From: Ulota crispa
Lineage: Eukaryota; Streptophyta; Bryopsida; Orthotrichales; Orthotrichaceae
NCBI GenBank assembly: GCA_963920765.1
Contig: OY987245.1
Location: 13,966,727 to 14,030,726, forward strand
Reading direction: 5' to 3'
Length of the DNA: 64,000 bases
Shown: piece after piece, positions 48,049-59,491 of the stretch
Layout of the letters: each line of letters opens with the position of its first letter
Numbering within the stretch: position 1 is the stretch's first letter
Notes under the pieces: model-generated
Databases searched by the model: none
What the model saw: the letters and a program-made list of their open reading frames with translations, nothing else
What the model was told of the DNA's origin: nothing
Program-made: the position numbers and the translations under genes

Positions 48049-49189
48049 AACCTCTGCTACTAGCAATTTAACTTGTGATAATGAAATACTACATAAATTA
48101 GTATTTAGTGAGTACAAACTTCACATTTAGGTATGCAAAATGTCAATGGAAGAAGAACATAGAAATCTAAGGCTTTGGTTTTCTATTTTGTATTGGTGCA
48201 TCATGTTATTTGGTAACTAAATTGTGAGTCAATAGTCCTGAATATTTATTGTGAACGATCACGTTTCTACATACGTCATTGATTATGATGACGTGCAGTT
48301 CACATAGGGAGTGTTTACAGGTGAGAAATGATTGACATCTGTAGTATAGTTAGGATGATTAAGATGGATTGGGGAGGATTTTCTTAAAGGGCTGAAGGGG
48401 TCAAAAAAGCAAAACACATGTAGTACATCATATAATGAAGAACATATTGAAGTGCTCATGCATATGTTTTTAATATGTTAGCAAGAAAGACAATTATTGT
48501 TTACATAAGTTAGTGAAGATTCTTAGCACTTTACAGAATGTTGGTGATGCAAGCATATGTACTAAAATGGAGAAATATGTTGATAAAAGAATCTAGAATT
48601 GCAGACATTCTTAATGCAGCACGCAATGGACTGCAATCTATCATGTTCTAGATACAAAGAGGATTACAATAAGAGAGGATGTCACTTCCATCCCTTTCCA
48701 CATTTATGCTCTAAAAATCTATGGTACCGCTTCAAAGATTTATCACCAGGTAATTCCAGGAGAAGACGTAGACATGCAGGGTGTTCTACACCAAGTGCAC
48801 CTCGAGCAAGTATGGAATTATGCTTTCCTTGGGTCATCTTCAAATCAAATATGAAATGGTTGAATAGTTGGGGATGTTCCTCAACCGTGTGAACAATGTC
48901 TTTGCAGAGCTTTCCCACAATAGTCTTCAGGTCCTGCTTTTGTTGAGTACTCTTTAGCTCACCAACGTCAACTGCGCCTTCTTCAAGAGGTTCTACATTG
49001 GAATACTCTAGGCCATAACCGACATTATCTTGCTAGCAAATTTGAGAAGTCTCTGCTTAGCTACTTACTTTGGAAAAAGATTGTGACAAAGGCAGGACCT
49101 TGTTGACACCTTCTAAGGAACCTACTTCCTACATAATGAGTCCTTCACTTAAATCCAAATAGAGGAGGCAAAATACCTTCATAATTGTG

Positions 49190-50774
49190 TGCTTGCAGAT
49201 CAGAGCTTGTAAACCTCACAGGCAATCACACTGTGCCCACTTTGAGTTTGGACTGTGGATTGTCCATACTTGGGGCCGATGGTCTTCACCCTCCGGAAAT
49301 AAGCAAACGGCGCAATCAGGAATTCCTCTTGTTTGAACATTTGTGGTTGCCTCTATGTGTTCATGAGCAATATTTTGCACGAACCCAAACAACTTCCACT
49401 ACACTGCATACTAGTAGTAAGTGGCTACGTCTCCAATTAGATGATAAACAAGCTAGTCTAATCTTTTTCCATCCAAAAATTGACGCGAACTCTTCAAAAT
49501 ATTCTTCAAGTTCCAATAGTAACTCTCAATCATTACATTCGTGTTTTGTCTTGCGTGAAGAATCTTCTATTACAGACACACCACATGCTAGCCTTGGTCG
49601 ACCACTATTCTTTAAAGTATTTAGCAAAAACAGCAATAGCAGAACAATCTTCTAGTGCCATCTGCAGCTGTTTCCTAGCCCATTGAACATGGTTGTCTTC
49701 AATACCAAGACCTTTACCGTACATGATGTTCCCTAATGCTTGCAATACACAATAACGTTCTGTGCCACGTGGAATTTTCTTGATTGCATTTTTGCACCAG
49801 AGCTTCTGTACATGCCACAAGCACAAAAAGATGTTACTCCTAGGCCAAAGTTTCCTATTTGCAAGAAAAGAACATGACATAGATGTACAAGTTTGTATTA
49901 TAGTGTAGCAGTACCTTTATTGAATGAAAAGTATTATGTCAATCACGTTATAACACTTCTTGAAATGATCTAAAACCACTATAGGATGCTATAACTAATG
50001 TTGGAAACATGGGAGGCAAAATTGCTTAAGAAGTGAACCAAAAATTGTACACGCAAGTGCAAATTTTGCAGAGACATTTGATGAAGTCTCACCTCAGCAC
50101 ATTTATTTCTGCTTGAGCATTGTTGACTATGATCGACGAAGGTGTCCAACCGGCACAGACCGCTTTTGCTATCTTTTGCAACTCCAATAGAAAAAATGGC
50201 AACTCTTTCTCAAAATGCAACAGGGATATCAATCCTCCATTTGTCAAAGACCATCACTGTATACAGTGGGTATTGTACATGAAATATAAATTAGTTTGCA
50301 AGCAAACTATACTAGGGCCCTTGTTCTAGCAGGGCATGTGTTCAGAATTTGAAAAAATGTTCTACAATACAATACCATAGTTTCTAAAGTACCAAAAGTA
50401 GCGTCGAAGGACAATGCGCTATTGTGGCCAAATTGAAAGAGCATATAAAGCTGCCAAGGTGTTTGTACCTCCAATGTAAAAGGTATATTATCCTGCCTCA
50501 TATCATTTAGATCCAACATCATGTGTTCTTTGTAGTAGAATACAAAATCTGGATTTTCATCCACCGACATTTTCACACTCTTTGGATCACTCAAATGCTT
50601 TTGCCATAATGCCTCATGGAGAGTCTTGGCCAAATTTCTACCATCTTGTGGCTGAAAGAACGTGTTGCGCATGACACATCTACTCTTCAAGGACACATCC
50701 TTCACAATTGCTTTGTGTTGCATCATACTTTGAGATGGAGATAACTCCATCCATAGCAAAATAGGAAGGCCCAA
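49190..50774 (-). pseudogene. Decayed MULE-type transposase
   Basis: Reading the minus strand from 50,774 downward, the family landmarks appear in order. They are TLEVQTPWQLYMLFQFGHN and ALSFDATFGTLE (first catalytic Asp region), TVMVFDKWRIDIPVAF, then SIIVNNAQAEINVL, where the second Asp of VDNAQAE is replaced by Asn. FLCLWHVQKLWCKNA lies within 49,605-49,880, followed by a KAxMW..-like segment and GDVATYY..MQCSG. The frame is broken by several stops and shifts between 50,307 and 49,190. A SWIM zinc finger would be expected last; only a weak Cys-rich trace (QCDCL) is visible near 49,210. The copy cannot make an active enzyme. Confidence 0.75.
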
Positions 50775-51000
50775 TGCACATTCACTTCAGAGAAACAAAA
50801 AATCAGGTTGGAAGGTATTTACATCATAGATTTGGAAGTGACAAGCAAAAAAAGTATGGTACACTAACATTTGCTAATCTTAGAATAAAGCATTGAATAT
50901 TCCCACATGATGATACAAAAAAACTTTGTCCACAAGCAAAGCACTTGATTTTGTCCAATCATCTCTACCCAAAAGCAATATGTAGGATACAATTGCACCA

Positions 51001-52098
51001 TATTATGCAACTTCTGTACTAGAATGACTATAGTGTCTTGCACTGATACAATGAGTAAATAAGAAAACATAGACACTTTGTGACAAAGAATGTGAACCTA
51101 AACCTTGAAGCAAAATTAAAAGTAGTAAAAAGCAATTGAAGAGGTTTAGCGTGACATGTACAAGATTGAAATGTCACAAATTTCTTGCAATATACACCCT
51201 CAAGCATTGTCCTGCAAAATCAAAATGAAGAAAAATGACATAAATAATGCTTCACAACAAGCAATTTAGAGATGAAAACTAAATCATACTTAACAAAACA
51301 AGAAAAAATAGCTAGGTTTGTGATCAACATCAACTTGCAAATTCAAATTGAAGGAAAAAGGCCTAAAAGGGAGCAAAACTACTTCATGACAAGCAATCTA
51401 GAGTTGGACATTGAACTAAACTCAAGAAAACTACTAAACACAAGCTTGGATTGTGAACAACAACAAGTAGCCAAGAATTCCTGCACCCTAAACTCTAAAC
51501 CCTAAAATTGTTGTAATCTCAGAAGTAGGTGAGTAGTATAGTTATTGCAAAACCAAAAACCAAGCAAAACTTTGAATGCCTGAAGTCAAATTCTGTTCCG
51601 AGAAAGCCGTCATGTCAATGTTGCAAAGAGGGCAAACTCAATTCACATTGGCACGTGGGGCATGATGCCGCAAAGAACCCTAAACCTAAAACCCCAAATC
51701 TCTTTAAAAACCCTTTGCTCATTCGCTCTTCACACCGGTGCATAGAGGGGCGCGTGATCCCTCTCCACACAAAGGCAAGCCCCTAAACCCCAGTAAACAT
51801 GAAGCCTCCACGCGTTTTTCTGTGCACATCGGCGAGCGCCCCAACATGCGTTTTCACACAAGTGCGCCATCTTAAACTAGCTCTCCGAAGAGGCCTCCGT
51901 TGACTTTCATGAGTAGGCATTGACACAAAATTCTCGGAAATCGTCGTTGTGCTCCGTAGAGGTGAGTTTTGTGGATGCGTGGGCAAGGGAGGGAAGAATT
52001 TTTTGTAGGCACGCGGGGCTTGAGAGTGGGGCCAAGTCACGGCCTGACAGGCGAGACCACATTGGATGGGGCCCACTTCCATTGCTCAATTTAACGTC
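51001..52098 (-). repeat. Right TIR of the Mutator-like element
   Basis: Reverse complement of 46,951-48,048. Visible differences include one in GCTCTCAAGCC versus ACTCTCAAGCC and several in the last 12 bases at the outer end. Confidence 0.9.
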
Positions 52099-52389
52099 CT
52101 GCATCGTAGAGTTCTTTTGGGTGGCAATTAGATGCCTGATTACCACCAAAGAAACGTGAGCTTCAAGCCTATAGAAAATGAAGGGGGAAAATTTTCAAAA
52201 TATGCTTGATTGGAATAATGAAATTGCACTGCAGTCTAGGCTTTCATAAAATTCTTACCAAGTTGAAAATTGATGCCAATCCTCTTAAAACTACTTGAGC
52301 ATTTTATAATTATTTGAAGTGTTACCCAATTCAATTTAATGCAATTTTTAAGTATTGATAATGGTTAATATTGGAATATTTTCAAAAAA

Positions 52390-52690
52390 TGTCAAGTGAA
52401 TGCCACTTGCACAAGGAAATCTTGCCACATGTCACTTTAGAAGCTAGTTTGAGAGGGTTGGGATTGGGACTGTCAAGCACATGTATAGGAACACATTCAA
52501 GTAATTTCAAGCGAAGTTGAGAGTTGCTAATAGGGACTCTATGAGCTGCAACTTTGTCCTTTATTATAAAAGAGTCCAAAATAAATTTTTTCACAAAAAT
52601 TACATTCCCTAGTAGCTTGTTAAAGTTTAACCCTATGAATATTTTTCCTCAATTTTCCTAGACCTTGTAGTACCCTAAACCCTTAAGCAC
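52390..52690 (+). repeat. Dispersed repeat, copy 2 of 2
   Basis: Matches 13,925-14,170. It ends where the TTAA element at 52,712 begins, about 20 bases after ACCCTAAACCCTTAAG. Confidence 0.55.
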
Positions 52691-52711
52691 TCCGTTATGG
52701 GGAAGGGTACC

Positions 52712-53641
52712 TTAACCCCTAAAGGACCGCACCCTTTTGCTGTGAAAATCACTAAAATTTGCCACTTCTAGGAGGTTTAGTAAAAGTAGATTATATGTTT
52801 TGTTTTTGGGAAATCCAACTGTAGGACCTTGCCCCATACTAGAAGAGGTTCTTGTGGGGAAAAAATTAGTTTATTCTAGACGAAGAGGAGTGAGTTATTT
52901 ACATCTAAAAACAAATACAAAGTTTTTTTCCATGCTGCCCAAAAATTTCAAAAGCCTTTGACTACTCTTATGACAAAAAAATTGCTCTACCCAAAGTTAC
53001 ACTTTTCTTTCCATGTAGGAGATCAAGTTAGGTATGTGTGGGAGAATTTTCAAATCAATGGGAACTATACAACACATGGGAAAAATTAGTAAGTAAAATG
53101 AAATAAAGAATGAGTCAAAACACTCAATATTTAAGAAAATATTTAGCGAAATGAAAAACGCAAATCCCAACGGTTAAAATCTTGTAATAAACAATCTACT
53201 TCCTTTTATTTAATTTGTTTTCGAGAATATTGAAAATTAAGTAAAATAAAGGACTTCAAAGTTTATTTTAGAGTAGAGAATCCACAACTGCCTGCAAACA
53301 AAAACTCCTCATAGCTTTCATCTCAATTGAGATTGAATGATTCAAAGCTTCTCATCTATAAAACAATCTAAAGAACTAATTTCAAACTCTATTTAAAAAA
53401 AATGTAATTTTAAAGAAGTTTTTGGGCTGCCCGGACAGGCAGTTCTCCCCAAATTTTGATAAATTCATGCATAACTTCTTCATCAAAAGTCGGAATGAAG
53501 AAAAAATTCAATGCCCACATAGATATTTGAATTCCCCACCTTTGGTAAAGTTTCAAAAAATCACACAAAGTAGTTTAACCATAGGTACATGCCCAAAGTC
53601 CAGCATGTCCCCTGAAGGGACAATGGTCCTTTAGGGATTAA
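52712..53641 (+). mobile_element. TTAA-bounded element, family B
   Basis: It starts TTAACCCCTAAAGGACCGCA and ends GGTCCTTTAGGGATTAA, 930 bp. The last TTAA is the first TTAA of the next element. Non-coding. Confidence 0.85.
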
Positions 53642-54283
53642 CCCCTAAATGCCCAAGGCCTTTCTAAACTTCTTGACATTTTCAAGAAAGTGAACAATCA
53701 ACCAACCTTTTCATAAATCTCATCAAGTTTTTATAAATTGTAACCATACAAATTTAAACTAGACATATTACAGATCACATGGAAAAAGAAACCACAACAA
53801 TATCACTTACATTTTGAAAGATTATAATGTTTGAACATGAGGGTGTTAAAACTGCAAAAGTGACTTGAAGTTTTCTAATCCTCATTTCACATGTCAAATC
53901 TAAAAAGTTGGTTACCAAAAAAATATGAGGTTTAAGGTCATTACATGTTTAACTTTAATCAATTTACGGCTTTCAAAATGTACCCCTATATTTTTTTAAA
54001 TGGATTTCTAATATGATTTTTTCTCCAAGCTCTAGTGTATTTGAGGCTCATTTTCAAGATCTTCCAACACTAGAAAACTCAAGATTGCAATGGAAACCCT
54101 TGTACAAAATCTTAAATAAAAAAATCATAAACATTCATTTTCAAAATCAGATTTTTGATGCTGAAAATAGACTTCAAAACAAACTTATGTTAACAAAAAT
54201 ACAATAATGATTTGATAAGATTTTATTGGTCTTCAAAATTTTCCAAACACCCAAATTGGGTGCCTTGGGCATTTAGGGGTTAA
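53638..54283 (+). mobile_element. TTAA-bounded element, family F copy 1
   Basis: It starts TTAACCCCTAAATGCCCAAG and ends CCTTGGGCATTTAGGGGTTAA, 646 bp, with perfect inverted ends of at least 20 bp. It is homologous to 58,828-59,491. Non-coding. Confidence 0.85.
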
Positions 54284-55186
54284 AGTGTGAAAAGAAATAG
54301 GAGATTCTTGGCCCGGTTCTCCTTGGCCCGGTTCTCCTTGGCCCGGTTCCTCCTTCCCGCGGCAATTCGTGCTTTTGTGCAGGTGCTTGCCGCGCTGAAA
54401 TCGTGTGTATGTTGTGGTGGTGGCGAGAGAGCAATTGGTAACAGCGAGTTCGATTATCTTGATCGTTGTCGAATTTTGGTGGCCTTGCTTGTTCAATTGG
54501 CTTGGCTACTCTGTTTCTTTGTCGGTGTTTATGTTGTGAAATTTGTGTTGGAGGAGACGTTTTGGTTGTTTTTCTTGTAATTGTCGCTCTCGATATTATT
54601 GTGCGCAAACTGAGAAAATCATGTAAAAGTGCAAGTAGGGTTTGCTCCTTTTTTTTTTGTCCCTTGTCACAATGTTGTTGTTGTGAGAAATTTTCTAAAC
54701 TGGTGTTTTAAAGTTCAACGTCCTGTATTATTGAACATCCTTATTACGAGAATCTATTTTCTGTTTGGACTTATCAGCACTTCTTAGCTTGCGGGTTTTC
54801 CCAATTTAAAATGGGGCCATCCATAACCTCAAATTTGGTGTTCATGGCGATTGTGTCACTATTTCCTTAATCAGCCACAAGAGGATTATATACTACAATC
54901 CTTCTCATCATTTTAAACCTGTGAAGACCAACTAAAATAAGACGTTCGGAGCTTTCTCAAGTTTTCAAAATGATTTGGCATTTTGTCAAACGCCTGAAAA
55001 TTTTGGTCCGAGTGTATTTTTTTTATTTTTGAAAAAGTAGGGGTAGGTATGTAAATATCGCAAACTTTAGGGGTATCCATGAAATTTTCCCTTCTTATAT
55101 GTAGATAGATAGCAGCACTTTCTAATTTTCATATTGACAAACGGTTGTGTGATGATCTGACTTGTGTTTGTTTCAAAATTTGATAG
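54284..55186. other. Intergenic DNA with short tandem repeat
   Basis: Three copies of a 15-bp unit (TTGGCCCGGTTCTCC) lie at about 54,308-54,350. A solo right end of the foldback MITE at 44,262 lies at about 55,036-55,092. The 97-codon plus-strand frame at 54,287 starts inside the repeat and the TTAA end and has no family resemblance. No earlier COP1 exons were found here. Confidence 0.45.
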
Positions 55187-55790
55187 GTTGGGTCAGCTGA
55201 CCACAACATCCATTACTTCGATTTTCGCAACGCAAGCATTCCATTGAGTGTTTTCAAGGGTCATCGAAAGGCTGTTTCTTACATGAAGTTTATATCGCCT
55301 TCTGAATTAGCCTTAGCATCTACCGACAGCACGCTTAGGCTCTGGGATGTGCAGAGAGACTGCTTGGTATGTTTCAATGCCCCCCTTCCACTTCAATCCC
55401 GTCTTTTCTTTCAGCCAAGGAAAGTGATTAAGAAATGGTTTTGAAAAGGTTGGAAAGTTTTGTTGCCATTCAAAAATATGAGTGGTGTATATTGGAAGTA
55501 ATAGTAGCATGGGGGAAGGGGATTGTCATTTTTCTAAGAGAATTTCATATTGTTTAACCATTAAAAACAACGAGCCTTGCTGTTTGCTTGTTGCATTCAT
55601 CTTGCTTTTACGGCCGACTTGACGAGGAATCGTAGTTGGACATGCTGATTTTGCAGGCTTTGATTTGTCTTGAGCCAGATTTTCTTCCTTCCATTTTCGT
55701 TGCTGTTAGACTTTTACGTTATCGTTCTACTTGATGGTTGAGGTTGCATGTTTTGTTGAGACTAATGATTGATGTTGTGTGTCTGGGCAG

Positions 55791-55944
55791 GTACCATCAC
55801 ACAGCGGCGGACACAATTGACAAGCTCTCGCCACAACAACTACAACACTGTGCTGCCACGCTTGGTGTCTTTATGTACAGCATTAATAATCTGCCAAACC
55901 TTTGCCCTTCTTACAAATTTATTTTAGCAATGATCCATTCCTGA
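55791..55944 (+). pseudogene. Terminal exon fragment, M28-peptidase-like
   Basis: A GGGCAG acceptor is followed by a frame reading YHHTAADTIDKLSPQQLQHC and GVFMYSINNLP, to a stop at 55,942-55,944. The HHT..DTID.LSP..L pattern resembles the C-terminal end of M28-type zinc exopeptidases, where the first His is a metal ligand. Assignment is from remembered family pattern only. No other peptidase exon is nearby. Confidence 0.45.
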
Positions 55945-56029
55945 GGTCTTTTATCCTTACCACTGTCATTTCTATGCAAATGTAGCTGCCAGTGCTTTGA
56001 GCTGATATTATTGGCATGTTTGGTGTAAA

Positions 56030-56121
56030 TCAGTGATGCTCGTGGTCGCGATACTGGAATAGTCGGTGAAAATCGAGAAGTTTCGTACAGCTGCCTCGTC
56101 GAGCCAAGTTTCATTGGGTCT
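56030..56121 (+). pseudogene. Possible exon piece before the unrecognised exon series
   Basis: After an ATCAG acceptor the frame reads DARGRDTGIVGENREVSYSC and LVEPSFIG. Whether it belongs with the peptidase-like piece, the following exon series or neither cannot be decided: its phase does not fit the next exon cleanly. Confidence 0.25.
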
Positions 56122-56280
56122 GTTTTCATCACTTCTCTCTAATACTTTCATTGTGCTTAGTGAGACGTATTAAAATCTGTTTTTTAACATCCTAAATAGA
56201 CGGCAACGTTAATGATTTGTGCTAGATAATGAAAAAATGGTATTATTGATTGACTAGTAGGTTACGTGACTAAATTTTCA

Positions 56281-57428
56281 GGGAACCTAAAGGCGTGGCA
56301 AAAGCTTGGGCGGAGTGTTTTCCAGTGTGTTTTCCTACCATATCAGCCAGCTAAACTTTACACGCACTGGAAGGAAACATATCAGAAATCAAGTACTTAC
56401 AAATACAAGGCTTTGAAGATTCAGAATGGAGAATTAGAGTTTTCGATTATTGCTAAGGTTGAGGGAGCCTCAGGTATTGAAGGGTCTACAAATGCATGGT
56501 TTTCTGGAGGATTCAAGATGGTTGACAGCTTACCTTCCCAGGTTTGATCCTACATTTGGTTTTCCTTCTGCTTTTTTTGACGTCCTTGTGAAGAGATTAA
56601 ATTGCCCAATTCTCTACGACTTCTTTGCTTAACCCTTGATGGGCGAGGCTACCAGAATACATAGTATGTATGCTGCTGTATAACTGGCATTTGCTATCAA
56701 TAAAAAGTTTTAATTTGGGATCTTGATTACCTCACTAGAACTGCATTGATATATTCTCCAACTTTTTTGTTGATCTCAAATATAGTAGAGGTGTGGATCC
56801 ATTCCAAATACAAGAAAAATACCCCGTATTGTATTGGTTGCAAAGGGCTGCCTCGTCCTTTAGGGGTTAAAATTTGGATCGGTTCTCTAACTTACAAATT
56901 TTGACCCCTCGCAGCTCACTCTTACATCAAAAGCAAGCTCACTCTTACAGCAAAAGCAAAAGAATGGGAATTTGTAGCACTTGGTTGGTTGCGTAAATCC
57001 AGGTGGGGATGCTCGTTTCGTGTGCGTGTCCTCTTGTAGTCAAAACGTCCGGGTTGCACGGTTATAGACTCTTCTTTGCAACTAGATAACCCTTCCATCC
57101 GACAAGTTTATCTGCCGGTCATTTTTTTTAACCATCCTCCCTGATGCTGAATTTGTACAGCCAAAGATCTCCGGAAAGCCAGAGGCCTTTAGCATTCAGC
57201 TCCAAAACCTTACAGCTGAAACCAACTGGCCTGGTGGGCGTGCACACTACAAGGTATTGAACTAGAAACTTAACACCACTTTAGTCAAGAATTTTTACAT
57301 TCCTCTCAAATTCATATTCAAAGTTCTTCTCTCTACAGTTATTAATGATGCTGTGTGTGTGCAGTTGAAGGATTTGGATGAGAGTCATTCCCTTACTGAC
57401 TCTCTGGTCATCAGATCCTCTCTGACAG
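56281..57428 (+). pseudogene. Unrecognised gene fragment, three in-frame exons
   Basis: Exons 56,281-56,541, 57,161-57,253 and 57,365-57,428 have canonical splice sites and compatible phases (0, 0, then 1 at the end). They encode about 140 residues, including NLKAWQKLGRSVFQCVFLPY, AKLYTHWKETYQKSSTYKYK, NAWFSGGFKMVDSLPS and PKISGKPEAFSIQLQNLTAE. I do not recognise the family. The coding sequence is undamaged in this part, but I see no start, no further exon and no terminal exon. It lies inside the stretch between the two COP1-like exons, and a 232-bp TTAA element sits in its first intron. Confidence 0.5.
56639..56870. mobile_element. Small TTAA-bounded element
   Basis: It starts TTAACCCTTGATGGGCGAGG and ends GCCTCGTCCTTTAGGGGTTAA, 232 bp, with inverted ends of about 21 bp. 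It lies between two exons of the unrecognised gene fragment. Non-coding. Confidence 0.7.
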
Positions 57429-57654
57429 GTAAACCCCTACCGGCGGTAATCGTAAACGTGTGATCTTCACAAATTAGCTAAGTTGCTAAAAACACTGCTA
57501 AAACTTCACATTTGGTATTCACACATTTTGTAGCTGTAAGCAAACTTTTGATTGAAGTTTTGCTGAAGTGAAGCCACAGTAGTGAACACTGCTTGCTCAC
57601 AACCTCTTTCTTCTTCGTTCCTTTGATGTTGACGAGGTAATAAGAAGAACCGCA

Positions 57655-58205
57655 TTCAACGCGATATTCGTTAATTTGGGAAAATATCCTGATTTGGGGA
57701 CTTCTAATTTTTTCATTTTTAAGATTTTTAGGCGTTCTGAGTGAACTTTATGATGATTTCTGCAAGACCTTAAATTAGTAATGAAACATCTTACATGAAT
57801 TATAAAAGAAATCACTTCAAATCATCTAAATACTCTCACAAATGTAAAATTTAGTATCTCCAAATTAACACCATATTAGGTAAATTGGGAACAATGGAGG
57901 GACTATTTTGTACTCCACCTTAATCCCACATACAGTTTTTTGTAAGGCATAGCTATTGCTTGAAGTTGTAGTTATCAAAATTCTTGTAGGCAATGACTGA
58001 TACTTCACAATTGTACAAAAGAATGCACACCTTTTTTTTAGTAATATGCTAAAATTTACATAATAACGGAAATAGTGAAAGTTCCTGAATGTACTTTTTC
58101 CCCAATTTACCTAATATGGTGTTAATTCAAATTCAATATCTCCAAAATTTGTTTTGGGAACGTACTTTTTCCAATTAATAAATATTGTGTACAACAGAAC
58201 CCTTC
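57655..58205 (+). repeat. Dispersed repeat interrupted by a MITE
   Basis: The parts 57,655-57,863 and 58,126-58,205 align consecutively with 16,880-17,120. Landmarks are GCGATATTCGTTAATTTGGG, ATGATGATTTCTGCAAGACC, then TTTTGGGAACG and AATAAATATTGTG. Confidence 0.6.
57865..58125. mobile_element. MITE with TTAACACCATATTAGG ends
   Basis: The end TTAACACCATATTAGGTAAA and its complement are perfect inverted repeats of at least 25 bp, 261 bp apart, again bounded by TTAA. The element interrupts the dispersed repeat 57,655-58,205. Non-coding. Confidence 0.8.
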
Positions 58206-58827
58206 ATTTGACGGTTATGGGTGCTTCTATCGTAGATGATCCAAACTGGAATATGTGTGAGATATGTGTTGTATGCTGCTTTTCAACGAACACTTGTTCT
58301 GGAAAGTAGGGCAGGTTTCTGGTGACTTGCTGCATGTACAATATATATTTAATCTATATTCAATGTACTTCCAATGGCTTGCTGAATATACAATAGGGAT
58401 ATTCACAAGTGGTCCCTTTTAGGTATGTTGAATAGTCTAGGGTTTAGGGTGCTAGTAGGACTGTCATCAGCTCATTTATTTTGTTTGCCAAATTACAACT
58501 ATCAACATTCCATTAGATAATGAATGGAGGAACTAGCCCAAATTGATTTCAAAAGGCTTTGGGAAATTTTAACGCATGAGAATTGTAGTGAGGATTGTAC
58601 TGAAAAGAGACATTTGGAAACCAGAAGTGCATCTAGTTGAAGTAAAGATATTACTACCAGTTCGTTTTTTCTTTTTTTTGTGCTAACATTGGAAATTCTA
58701 TTGTTGGTTACAGATACGTACCCTTAGAGGGCACATAAATGAGAAGAACTTCGTTCGTTTGACAGCCAACAACGAGTACATTGCTTTTGGCAGTGAATCC
58801 ACTGAAGTTTCTGTGTATCATAAGTAA

Positions 58828-59491
58828 TTAACCCCTAAATGCCCAAGGCACTTTTTGAGCTTATAGGCATTTGCTCTAAACTGAACAAAAAGCCAACATT
58901 TTGAAAAGTTATATCAATTTTATAAAAATTGTAATTGTACAAATTCATACTAGATATGTTGGATATGTTAGATATCACATAGGAAAATTAAACACAAGAA
59001 TACCACTTATGGATTGAAAGATTATAATGTTTGATTAAGAAGGTGTTAAAATTGCAACAATGACTTCAAGTCTTTCAATCCTCTTTTCACATGTCAAATT
59101 TAAAATGTTGGTCACCAAAAAAATATGAGGTTAAAGGGCATAACATATATAACTCCAATCTATTTACAGCTTTCCAAAACCCCTTTTACAATTTTTTTAA
59201 ATAAATTTCTAGTGTGAATTTTTCACCAAGATCTAGTATATTTGAAGCTCATTTTCATGAGCTCTCAACACTAAAAAAGTCAAGATTGCAATGGACACCC
59301 TTGCACAAAATCTTGAATAGAAAATTCACAATCAGTAATTCTCAAAATCAGATTTTTGATGCTAAAAATAGACTTCAAATATAATAGTTCTAAGATTAAA
59401 ATTCACTAAAAATAACAGCTTAGTTAGGTTTTATTGAACCTCAAAATATTGTTGGCACCAAAATGTGGTGCCTTGGGCATTTAGGGGTTAA
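58828..59491 (+). mobile_element. TTAA-bounded element, family F copy 2
   Basis: It starts TTAACCCCTAAATGCCCAAG and ends CTTGGGCATTTAGGGGTTAA, 664 bp. It abuts the COP1-like exon on its left and shares its right TTAA with the next element. Homologous to 53,638-54,283. Confidence 0.87.

Larger units (their letters stand above)
46951..52098 (-). mobile_element. Mutator-like element with 1.1-kb inverted repeats
   Basis: Arms 46,951-48,048 and 51,001-52,098 are inverted, equal in length with no net indels, and differ at few positions in the outer kilobase. The interior (48,049-51,000) holds remains of a MULE-type transposase on the minus strand. Long TIRs with a MULE-type transposase are diagnostic. 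Each arm carries a telomere-like TTTAGGGTTTAGAG motif. I could not identify a clear 9-bp target duplication: the sequence just outside the conserved GCAATGGAAGTGGG is still inverted, so the exact ends are uncertain by about 15 bases. Confidence 0.85.
55187..58824 (+). pseudogene. COP1: COP1-like WD40 gene fragment (two exons)
   Basis: Exon 55,187-55,366 reads VGSADHNIHYFDFRNASIPL and HRKAVSYMKF, then ASTDSTLRLWDVQRDCL. Exon 58,714-58,824 reads IRTLRGHINEKNFVRLTANN and FGSESTEVSVYHK. Both match adjacent exons of the C-terminal WD40 propeller of COP1, the E3 ubiquitin ligase that represses light signalling. Splice sites are canonical (AG before 55,187, GT at 55,367, CAG before 58,714) and phases agree. 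The RING, coiled coil, early WD40 repeats and the final part are absent; after YHK comes TAA and then a TTAA element at 58,828. The 3.3-kb stretch between the exons contains pieces of unrelated genes and MITEs. It cannot encode a functional COP1. Confidence 0.88.

Noticed and set aside
49185-49655. 156-codon plus-strand frame in the Mutator-like element
   Set aside because: It is antisense to the decayed transposase, whose family landmarks read on the minus strand.
54287-54580. 97-codon frame starting MKRNRRFLARFSLARFS
   Set aside because: It starts in the end of a TTAA element and crosses a 15-bp tandem repeat; no family resemblance.
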